NCBI RefSeq assembly: GCF_932526225.1
Contig: NC_064042.1
Span: 665,001 to 729,000 of the forward strand
Length of the DNA stretch: 64,000 nucleotides
Origin: Nematostella vectensis
Lineage: Eukaryota > Cnidaria > Anthozoa > Actiniaria > Edwardsiidae
Reading direction: 5' to 3'
Positions 11,901 to 23,900 of this stretch are shown one piece after another. How positions within the stretch are numbered: position 1 is the stretch's first letter; the number at the start of each line of letters is the position of its first letter. A model generated the notes under the pieces. The model saw only the letters and a program-made list of their open reading frames with translations. It was not told the DNA's origin and made no database searches. The position numbers and the translations under genes are program-made.

Positions 11901-14900
11901 GATGTTAGTGGTAAGAGGTCCAGACAAAACAAACCAATGCTCCGCCAGCCCGCCCCAGCCCCCCTCTTGACTTTCATCCTTATTGCCGCCACGTCGTACA
12001 TCAAACCTTTATCGTCCTTCGTCTAAATGGTCTAATATTGGTGACCGGGTCGCGCACGAGTAGATACATGCTGCACTGAAGAACTAGGGTTCCTGAGGCC
12101 TATTCGAAATGACTTTCATTTCAGACGAATAAAGGCAAGAGTCTCTGCAAGTTTGCATGAAATCGCTTAACATAGACACCGTTTAGCAGCAAAAATAACA
12201 AGAAAATTGTTGCAGAAGACTTCCATATGTGCCATCTTGAAGGAAGTTGAATGACACCTTTCAGAACAGATGGTTTGATGCGTCTCCTTGTAATTCTTTA
12301 TTTCCCTGTAAGTAGGTGTGATTAGCACCATTAATCCATTGTTTATTTATTTTTATTGTTATTTTCCATGAACTTGCAGTCGTGGTTCGTCCTTTTCGTG
12401 TTTACGCCATGGACAGCAAGGTGACTCTAGGGAACAGTGCAGTCATCAAAACAGTCGTCCCAGACTACGCTCAGTCGTACACTGCCGTGAAGGCCTGGTA
12501 CTACGATCGTCACGTGGTCCCGCTTGGTGGCCGCTATACCATCATGCCCTCTGGGGATCTTGTCATAACCAACGCACACGCTGAGGACGAAAACAGCATG
12601 TACCACTGGACAGCGGTCAATACCCTGACAGGAGAGACACACGCCAGCAATCCGGCCAAGCTTGTTGTCGGTAGGTCAGCGGATTTTTGTCTGCCACGAG
12701 ATAAATGGCTGGATTACAGTAGTCGATCCAGTCGATCTCGACCAAATATTGATTTAGCCTCTTCCACCTTTTAATAACAAAATAAACAATGCTTGAAAAG
12801 GAGACGTTACTAGTTGAGCATTGAGGCTGTTCCTGGAAACAATCGTTTTCTGTGAGACGCACAGAATCAAATCACCATAAGTATAAGCTGACAAGCATTC
12901 CATGAATCCGTCCCTACGACGTACGGATGGACTGAACAATGTTGTCAAATGTGTATTTTCTATAGTGTATGTTATTATGTGTGCCGGAAGTCCCTTATGT
13001 CAGTTGCAAGGGGTGTTTATAAACCATTGACTGAGATTGACTGAGAGTTGCTGAGATATGTCAGTTATGCCAGCATAACAATCACCTTAAAAAAACCTTA
13101 TTTCCTTTTTATTTTTAGTACCCTCATCAAGTCCGTTCGCCCCTCGAATGACGTCATTGGTCCATAATTTGACGCTGATCGCCGGAGAAACCGCTGTACT
13201 ACAGTGCACAGCTGCAGGATCGCCTACGCCGTATTTCCGGTGGCTTAAGAGCGGTAAGTCGCTGACCATGGGCGGACGGATGTCTGTGATCGCGGGTGGC
13301 AGTTTGATGATTGAGAGCACGATGGCGTCGGACGAGGCGAATTACACTTGTCAAGCAGTCAACAACGTGGGCTCAGTCCACATGGCTATCTACCTCGAGG
13401 TGATAGGTCAGTAAACCAACAAACAAATAAATAAAAAAATACCTATACTGCATGACTTTACAAAGTAAGGAAAATGGTAGCAGAGGGTTTCCCTTCCCTT
13501 CCAAAGACAGATGACCTGGGCTCAAATCAACTTAGATGTGTGAGGTGTGAAAGCCTGGCCCTAAACATTGGGAGCTGCGAATCTCTCGTTTTTTTTTTTT
13601 AGATCGGAACGGAAATGCATTATTTGTAACTATCAGGAGAGTGAATTCTTCGCATGTTAAGCGCTTTTGATCATTGCAAACAAACTGTATTTGTGTGCTA
13701 TAGAAACACTGAACACCATCATTAGCACCAGCATCTTCATCGTCATATCCATGTCACCCAAATTACCATCATTACCACTACCACTGTGGTCATTATTGTC
13801 ATTATCGAAATACTGCTTATTTTTACATAATATCAAAGATCCCCGAAATAAGTGGCTGCTATAAGGGCTGCCATTACCATTGATTGCAAACAGGATGCGT
13901 CAGGAATTAGTCAGAGCTAAAGGGTTAGCTGACGTAGACCTTATCCCGATCACGTTCCTGTGAATACTTTCTAGTTCCTATAACCTTCAAAGAGCGTCCA
14001 AAACCACAGGCAGCTCAAGTCGGCTTCCCACGGAAGAACATGGAATGCGATGTGACCGGGGAGCCTGAGCCCAAGATCACGTGGTACCAGAACGCCCAAT
14101 CACTGGGTCAGCCCAAGGGTCGTATCAGCATCCGGGATAATGATCTCGTCATCGCTACCGTATATGGTCAAGACAATGGTGTGTACCAGTGCGTAGCGGA
14201 TAACGGGAGGGAGCTAGTGCAGAGTAGTGCCGAGTTCTACGCGGGCTGTAAGTACGAGCGCGACTGGTGAATACCCAGAAATTCATTCACGCATTCCCAT
14301 TCGCGTATCATCTCCGTTCTTATATTTCTCTTCTCTGTATGTTATCTTCAGTTAGCGTTCCAACCTTCAACCCTGGGACGCCCGACATCATCTTATATCC
14401 GGGGACTCCGCTACAGATCACGTGCGAGGTATCTGCCATTCCTTACCCACGTGACGTCCAGTGGTACCATGACGACATACCGCTGACCGGAGGGCACGAT
14501 TACATCATTACCGCGATGCCTGGGACCAAGCGCTCCAGCAGGCTCAGCAAGCTCAGTAGGACAGCGGTTTCCATGGCAGACAGTGGCGAGTACAAGTGCG
14601 TCGCCAGCAATGCCGCAGGGTCAGCGGAGCAGGTCATTAAAGTCTACGTCAGAGGTGAGTGACGTCATTTCCGTTATAAGAAAAGAGAATTGTGTATAGT
14701 GGAGACTACAGTGACTAAGGGGGTGGATTGATGATTATTAAGATGATTTAAGATGATTATGATGAAATGGAGAAAAGGATACATGACAATAATGGTGATG
14801 ATGTTTAATGATGATATTGATGGTGATGATGATAAAGATGACGATGAACCTCATTACATTCTAGGGCCACCGAACATCACAAGTTTCCGTAGCTCGGTCA

Positions 14901-17900
14901 CCGGAGTCCAAGGCGACACCATAAGTCTTCCTTGCCGAGCCAAAGGCTTCCCGCCCCCCGTGATCACTTGGTCACGGTCGGGACAGACTATCCCGTATGA
15001 TCGCCGGCAGTCGATAGATAACGGCACACTTCTCATCGGTAATATACAGAAGAGCGACAGCGGCAAATACACATGTACCGCGGTCAACACCGCGGGCGAA
15101 CGAGACTCTGTTACCATGACTGTCAGTATTGTTGGTAAGTGATTTGTTCACTGAACAGTTTAATTACTCCTCCATCCCCCCCTCACAACCTTCAGACCCG
15201 CAGAATGTTAGGGAATTTTTTTTCATCTGACACTTATCCTCTTCCAGTCTCTCCTCGGATCACGCCATTCATGTGGGCCCCCGTTGACGAGGGTCAGCGG
15301 GAACACTACACATGCGTGGTGGCGGAAGGCGACATGCCGTGTAACATCACGTGGTTGAGGGACGGTAAACCGCTGTACTCAATCCCTGGGGACCTAGAGA
15401 TCATGACGTCACAGTTTATTAGTTCATTGAGCATCCCGCAGGTGATGCAGCGACACCAGGGCGTCTACACGTGCATTGTGGGTAATCGGGCCGGCATCGC
15501 GCGCCACTCGGCCCAGCTCATCGTCTACGGTAGGTCCCTGGGTAATCCTTTGAGAATTCTTGGGTCAAGAAACGAACTCGTCGAAACAAAGCAGGATTTA
15601 GTGATTATGATGCATGCCTTACATGACTCGCGCCAAAAAATCCAACTCCATAGCTACGACTTGTAACATCTCTCCACCAATCATGATCATGGCTGACCAC
15701 AAGCCACCCACAGATCCAGGGTTGACATCAATTATAACAACATCTTTATAAGTATCAAGGCTCATGACAGGGCTGTGGGACTGGGAACTCTTCAAACGTC
15801 GCATATAAAACCACGGGAACACAGGGTTCCCGCAGCTCTAGGGTAAGGCTTTGCTAATGTGACACCATCTCTTTTAGTTCCCTCAAAGTTCGTAACTGAG
15901 CCGCGAGACCAGCAGGTATTGCGGGAATACACTGCACAGCTGTCATGCCAGACCACAGGGTACCCACCCGCCCGGGTCGAATGGAGTAAGCTACAGGGCA
16001 GCTCGTTCGTTCCGCTGGGAGACAACCCTCGATTTCAACAGCTGCTGAACGGGACGCTAGTTATCCGTAACGCAAGCAAGCGTGACGAAGGGCGTTACTC
16101 CTGTCACGCTTACAACGGCGTGGTGGGGACACCGGTCAGCAGACAAGTCAGCCTAGTAGTGCACGGTACGTAGCCATGACAACCGACAAGACAGCCTTGT
16201 CATGCACCTTACGTAGTCATGACAACTGACAGGTCAACCTAGTAGTGCATCTTACGTAGTCATGACAACTGACAGGTCAGACAGAAATTCCGTAACGACC
16301 ATTTCTCGAACGAGTCAACCACCAAATCGTTCCCAAACTCGTTTTCTCCAACTCGTTGACCATCAACTCGTTCTTTTTGCCAACTCATTTTCTTTTTCGT
16401 CCAGCAGTGCCAGCCGTTATTGTGAGCCCACCGTCAGACCGGTCAGTGGAGGTTTTTGGTGAGATGGCGTTTTCGTGCGTCGCCATAGGCAACCTACCCA
16501 TCATGCTCAGCTGGTTTAACGGCAGCAAACAGATGGTGGACTCGTCGCGGGTCCAGATTATGCGGTACACCAAAGACAACGCCCACCTGGTGAACGGCAC
16601 ACTGCACGTGTCCGACCTGAGGCTTTGGGACACTAAGGAGTATTCATGCAGAGTTGGCAATCAGTTCGGACGGGACGAGAAGACATTCAAGATTACTGTC
16701 CAAGGTGAGTATTGATGCATAGTTGGCAATCAGTTCGGACGGGACGAGAAGACATTTAAGATTACTGTCCAGGGTAAGTATTGATGCATAGTTGGCAATC
16801 AGTTCGGACAGGACGAGAAGACATTCAAAATTTCTGTCGCGTGCGTGGGGCACTTTGCTCAGCTAAAAATAACGGGGGTCGGGGACACTTAGCTCTTTCA
16901 GTAGGGCGTCTAAAGATATGTATGATACGAAGCCAGCAACCCTTCCGAGGGGTGGCGGTGGGCGAGTTCAAGGCTTATGTACCAGGTGAATGTGTATAGG
17001 AAACCAGCAATTTCCAGAAAAGGAAACTGCAAAGCAGCCTTATAAAAAGTTACTTTGTTAAAGAAATTTGAAGGAAAATGCGTGGTAATCGGCATGCTAG
17101 GAAAAGTCATCTCATACTTTATGAACATCACATCATTAATAAAATGCACCTCTTGCGTCCATAGAAAGTCCCTCCAATCCGTCTGTGCCAAGGGTGAGCG
17201 ACATCAGCTCGAAGTCACTCGTGTTGTCCTGGACTCCTGGGTTTGACGGTAACGCGCTCGTGCACCAGTTTATTATCCAGTTCAAGCTGGCCAGGAATGA
17301 CTGGCTAATGAGCAGCAAGCAGGAAGTCCTTGGAAGCAGCACCTTCTACAGGCTGACTGGACTCAAGCCTGCTACCACCTACCATGTGCGGGTGTATGCC
17401 AGGAACGCGATCGGTACCAGTCAGCCAGGCGGCTCCATCCGGGTCCTAACCAAGGAAGACGGTGAGTGTAACATACACTAGAACACTGTTTACTTACATC
17501 TTCAAGGGAAACCGGAAACTGTTCGAAGTTCGAGTTTAACTCGTAATACCCAAGTAGGAATGAGTTAGCGGGAAACTCGAAATACCCAAGCAGAAATGAG
17601 TTAGCGGGAAACTTGAAATACCCAAGTAGAAATGAGTTAGCGGGAAACTCGAAATACCCAAGTAGGAATGAGTTAGCGGGAAACTCGAAATACCCAAGTA
17701 GAAATGAGTTGGCGGGAAACTCGAAATACCCAAGTAGAAATGAGTCAAACATAGAATCAAAGAACTCAACGTTAGCTCAAGTCAGTTTTCGCCCGTAATT
17801 TATAGACATCTTAGAATCAAAGAACTCAACGTTAGCTCAAGTCAGTTTTCGCCCGTAATTTATAGACATCTTTGAATCAAAGAACTCCACGTTAGCTCAA

Positions 17901-20900
17901 GTCAGTTTTCGCCCGTAATTTATAGACATCTTTGAATCAAAGAACTCAACGTTAGCTCAAGTCAGTTTTCGACATCTTTGGAGCTGGTTGCTGATGATGA
18001 ATGTTTATATTTGTCATGCAGCCCCGTCCCTACCCCCAAAAGTACTAAACATCACGGCAGTGTCGTCAACAGAGGTGCTAGTCACGTGGGAGGTGAGGAA
18101 CCATGGGATATGGTGTCATTAACTCTTTGCATGGGTTACCATGTTACATTCTGCGGGTTTGTTTTTCATCATCTTTTAATTATTGGGTTCGAGGGGCGCC
18201 GTCTTTTTTTATGCAGTGTTCTTATTTTGTTTGTTGTTTGTTGTTTTTTGTTTGTTCTTATTTTGTTTTTTGTTTGTTGTTTGTTCTTATTTTGTTGGTT
18301 GTTTGTTCTATTTTTGTTTGTTGTTTGTTCTTATTTTGTTTTTTGTTTGTTGTTTGTTCTTATTTTGTTTGTTGTTTGTTCTTATTTTGTTTGTTGTTTT
18401 TTGTTTGTTGTTTTTTGTTTTTTTGTTTTTTGTTTTTGCTGCTAATGAAGTGGTTGCAGACCTATGTTCTTGTCGTTGTTGTTTCTGTTGTTGTTGTTTT
18501 TGTTGTTGTTGTTGTTTTTGTCCCTGTTGTAGTTGTCCCTGATGTTGTTGTTGTTTTTTTGTTCCTGTTGTTGTTGTTGTCGTTGTTGTTTCTGTTGTCG
18601 TTGTTGTTTTTGTCCCTGTTGTAGTTGTCCCTGATGTTGTTGTTGTTGTTTTTGTTCCTGTTGTTGTTGTTGTCGTTGTTGCTCCTGTTGTTGTCGTTGT
18701 TGTTGTTCCTATTGTCGTTGTTGTTGTCTCTATTGTTGTTGTTGTTGTTTCAATTGTTGTTGTTTCTGTTTCTGCTGTTGTTGTTGTTCCTGTTGTCGTT
18801 GTTGTTGTTGTCTCTGTTGTTGTTGTTGTTGTTCCTGTTGTTGTTGTTTCTATTGTTTTTGTTTCTGTTCCTGCTGTTGTTGTTGTTTTTGTTCCTGTTG
18901 TTGTTGTTGTCGTTGTTGCTCCTGTTGTTGTCGTTGTTGTTGTTCCTATTGTCGTTGTTGTTGTCTCTGTTGTTGTTGTTGTTGTCTCTGTTGTTGTTGT
19001 TGTTGTTGTTCCTGTTGTCGTTGTTGTTGTCTCTGTTGTCGTTGTTGTTGTTCCTGTTGTTGTTCCTGTTGTTGTTGTTGTTGTTGTTGTTGTTTCAATT
19101 GTTGTTGTTTCTGTTCCTGCTGTTGTTGTTGTGCTCATATATTGTTTATGCGGATGGCCAGCCTCCCCCACCGGAGCACTGCAATGGTGTCATTCGTGGG
19201 TACTACGTCTCGTACAACGAGCCAAACAGAGCCAAGGTCTTCTACAACGTCACAGTAAATGGCGGCGAGAAGATGAGCTATCTCATCCAGAAGCTCAAGA
19301 AGTTCACCGAGTATTCGGTAGTTCTCCAGGCGTTCACACGGGCTGGACCAAGTACAAGGACAAGGAAACGCAGAGTCAAGACGTTAGAAGACGGTAAGTC
19401 GCATTCACACAGTCCAGTAACTCGCATTCACACAGTCAAAGCTTGCACGTACAAAATGCACTTTGGTATTCAAATTTATCCCATTTTTGCATGCGTATCG
19501 AGTTGCGTGCGTAGCGTAGTGTATGATAAAGGTGTGAGTTTATTCCATACTGAATAGCAAGGCGAAGCAAGGGAAGACAAATTTCCTTGAAGCCCTAAAA
19601 TATGTTGAATATTTCATTTACCGAATTTAACAAAACATATCGCAATATCTTTCCCAAATCGTTGGAAATAGATGCTTTTTCGAACTTGGTATTTTGCTTA
19701 AATGACATGACAGGCTGGCAGAGACGTAATATACAATGTATAATTTGTGATATAAGTGTAATATACAGTGCATAATATGTGTAATATACAGTGTATAAAT
19801 TGTAATGTGTAATACACAGTGTCAAATATTGTTAAAAATTATGAAATGGCGGAATACAACATGCCTAATTTTGAGAAGCATACATATAAAAGCATTATCA
19901 TATCACTTCCTTGCGAGACAAAATGGAAAAAAAGTTGTTTTAATTAAAATATCCTCGTTTTTTTTATTTATTTTTTAATATTTTTTTTTTTTTTTTTTTT
20001 GCGAAGCCGAAAGTTATTAAAATGACTATTAAGGCTACTAATTGATAAGCACCAAAAAGCCGCCTCCCCTAGTGTCGGCTGCGGATGATTGGCTCATCGT
20101 CTTCTCTCTATTATAGTCTATTTGTAAAAAGGCTAACTAGCTAACTCACGGTAACTATATCAGTAAAATAAAACGATAGGAGAATATCCAACAGTGACTG
20201 ATGAAATACATCACAAAATGAAAAGCCTCGACAAGTAACATAGAGAATGGCGAACTTCTCATTTTCTAACCCTATGTTCCCCTTGATTCACTTCTAGTTG
20301 ACCAATAGGTCTCATTTTCTAACCCTATGTTCCCCTTGATTCACTTCTAGTTGACAAATAGGTCTCATTTTCTAACCCTATGTTCCCCTTGATTCACTTC
20401 TAGTTAACAAATAGGTCTCATTTTCTAACTCTATGTTCCCCTTGATTCACTTCTAGTTGACAAATAGATCTCATTTTCTACTCTATGTTCCCCTTGATTC
20501 ACTTCTAGTTGACAAATAGGTCTCATTTTCTACTCTATGTTCCCCTTGATTCACTTCTAGTTGACAAATAGATCTCATTTTCTACTCTATGTTCCCCTTG
20601 ATTCACTTCTAGTTAACAAACAGGTCTCATTTTCTAACTCCATGTTCCCCTTGATTCACTTCTAGTTGACAAATAGGTCTCATTTTCTAACTCTATGTTC
20701 CCCTTGATTCACTTCTAGTTGACAAATAGGTCTCATTTTCTACTCTATGTTCCCCTTGATTCACTTCTAGTTGACAAAAAGGTCTCATTTTCTACTCTAT
20801 GTTCCCCTTGATTCACTTCTAGTTGACAAATAGGTCTCATTTTCTACTCTATGTTCCCCTTGATTCACTTCTAGTTGACAAATAGATCTCATTTTCTACT

Positions 20901-23900
20901 CTATGTTCCCCTTGATTCACTTCTAGTTAACAAATAGGTCTCATTTTCTAACTCCATGTTCCCCTTGATTCACTTCTAGTTAACAAATAGGTCTCATTAT
21001 CTAACTCTTTGTTCCCCTTGATTCACTTCTAGTTGACAAATAGATCTCATTTTCTACTCTATGTTCCCCTTGATTCACTTCTAGTTGACAAATAGGTCTC
21101 ATTTTCTACTCTATGTTCCCCTTGATTCACTTCTAGTTGACAAATAGATCTCATTTTCTACTCTATGTTCCCCTTGATTCACTTCTAGTTAACAAATAGG
21201 TCTCATTTTCTAACTCCATGTTCCCCTTCTAGTTAACAAATAGGTCTCATTATCTAACTCTTTGTTCCCCTTGATTCACTTCTAGTTGACAAATAGGTCT
21301 CATTTTCTACAATATGTTCCCCTTGATTCACTTCTAGTTGACAAATAGGTCTCATTTTCTACTCTATGTTCCCCTTGATTCACTTCTAGTTGACAAATTG
21401 GTCTCATTTTCTACTCTATGTTCCCCTTGATTCACTTGTAGTTAACAAATAGGTCTCATTTTCTAACTCTATGTTCCCCTTGATTCACTTCTAGTTAACA
21501 AATAGGTCTCATTTTCTAACTCTATGTTCCCCTTGATTCACTTCTAGTTGACAAATAGGTCTCATTTTTGCGTGCGCCTGCCTATTATATATGCAAAGAT
21601 GACGTCACAGCGTGTCATGAACAAAAAAGTACGCACCAAGACATAGTCGAATAGCGTGACTGTTGTGAGATCTATTTGTTTTTTATAACAATGAAAATGT
21701 TTTCTTACGTTACAATCTAGTTTTCTTTGGGGAGCGCATGCTGACGCCAAGCGTGCGTATATCTTCTAATAACACATGGACCCTTGACCAATCAGGGCGC
21801 GCGATTTACGAGTGTCGTTGTATAACTAGGGGACATGACGGAAAAACATGACGCGACGCTTCCAATAAGCCCATTTCACATCGAATAAGGCGGAGAATTT
21901 CTCTGAGTACTTAGTAACTTATAGCAAACAAAATATCAAGTGCGACTTTTTTTAAATTGATGCGACTTTTTGTAAAGTGTCATTGAAATTTGAGCTTTTC
22001 GTCCCTGAGCAGATACACAGGCCAATGATGATCAAGGAAAAAATATCTTAAAAAGCCAAAATCTGGGTTATGTGCACTTCGGCCTCACGTTATTGTTGTT
22101 TTAAAAATCAGTCCGTAATAAAAGGAACCTATAGCGACTAAAGAAAGTGTGTTTCCTCTCTCTATCTGGAATTGCGCGTTTTCCAGGTTTTTCCGTCATG
22201 TGTCATGTCACACTATCTGGCTAGTATTCTGAATAGAATAAGTTTCCACAAAGCCTACTAGGTATAGTAATTCTACACGATTGTGTCCGAAGTGTAAGGG
22301 AAGTGGTGGTTACTTTTAAAACTAATACTATAAAAGAGCTGAACAAGTTGCCTAGTTGTATCAGTAACACGAACATTTTGAAGGATTTTAAGAAGAAATG
22401 TATACAGATCTCTTTAAGGATTCATATATTATTAATGGTTTCTATTAAACCATGGGGCCAGCCATGGATCCGCCACTTTATTATGAATCGGATCCAATAA
22501 ATCTAGATTTATGCTTTTATTAAAACCAGCTTCCCCTGCTTCGTGTCTTTCTCTCGAATTGTGACTAAGGCAAGGGGTTCTCTTTTTATACCAGAACCTC
22601 CCCTTTAAATTGCTATTTTGTAATTTCTTCGCAAAGTTTGTCTCCCAAGATTGTTTGAACAGTAACAAGTCAGCACGGCTGATCATGGCTATTTTACTCA
22701 TTTACCCCTGCAGTCCCCAGTCAGCCGCCCCAGTTTGTTGACATCACCGTTCTAGGCTCGCAAAGCATCCTGGTGACCTGGAAGCGACCCCCTTACGACT
22801 CAATCCACGGTGTGTTACGTGGTTATCATATAAGGTATTACCGCGTGTCCGACCCGCAATCCGCCGGCGAGACCACCGTGGACCGCTCGCGGCTTAACGT
22901 CACACTGCGCAAACTCGGGAAGTTCACGTCTTACCGAGTGAGCGTGTCGGCATTCACGAGCGTGGGCGACGGCGTCCCGAGCGCTGAGATGAAGATCAAG
23001 ACTGCCGAAGACAGTAAGTTACAGTGAACAATATTACAATATTTAAATATCTTCCGTTAATACTACATTCTTCGCAATTTTTTTTTTAAATCATTTTATC
23101 CTTGAGGTATTGATTTTCGGTTTTGGGATCGCGCTGCTTAGAGCCTTCAAATGGGTTAATATCCCTCAGCCATTGAACTAAGCTATGTTCCGCTCATGAC
23201 CTCAGACAGCTAGAGTGATAATGCGACGCGCGCCCCACGTCCACCAGGACAAAGTTTTAAGAGTGACATTCATGCCAAACAGATAACACGTTTCTCGCAT
23301 GTCCCTTTGGCCTACTTAATATAACTGTCAAAGTGGCCGCGGAAGCGTGTATCGCAATGTAAAATAAGATATAGAAAGTATGCAATTAGGCAAGTGCCTG
23401 TGATATAGATTCTCATTGAAAGGAAGGATGTACTGAGGAGAGGATTTCCGAAGGTATAAGCGCTATTCTCCACTCTGCGACAGCCGTTCACAACGGATCT
23501 AAACACATCAGTATGGTGCTGGGGCCATTTTCCTAAATAATGGGGGTCCTATATAATTCTATTGTGAATTCAAGGATTTGCCAGGTTAGAGTTTGTTTAC
23601 AGCCGTCTTTTAGCTTGTTTTACTATAAAGCTTGGATTCACTGGTTATAAAAGGGCTTGAAATGCGATGATTTGGCGCGAAAAAGCGAAAAATCCTGCAA
23701 GTATTTAAAACACGACTATAATCGTCAGATTCCTCAGGATACCCATTATTTTGTAAAGGCCAATTACCCATTGTGATTTTTAGTCCCAGGCGCTCCTAGT
23801 AACGTCCGCGCCATCCCAGTCTCAAGCCGGAAGATTCGCGTACGCTGGGACACACCGATGGAACCCAACGGTATCATCCGGGAATACAGGGTCCTGTACA

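Larger units (their letters stand above)
19394..22713. other. DSCAM intron 13 (3.3 kb)
   Basis: Contains a TATA/GTAATATACAGT-rich stretch (19720-19820), a run of about 22 T near 19979-20000, the 53-bp minisatellite 20240-21570, and a possible LINE fragment near 22303-22420. No exon is visible. Confidence 0.6.

Noticed and set aside
18103-19171. Long Leu/Phe-rich and Thr-rich frames
   Set aside because: Products of the TTG microsatellite on its two strands; only the last part of the + frame is a real exon (19162-19393).
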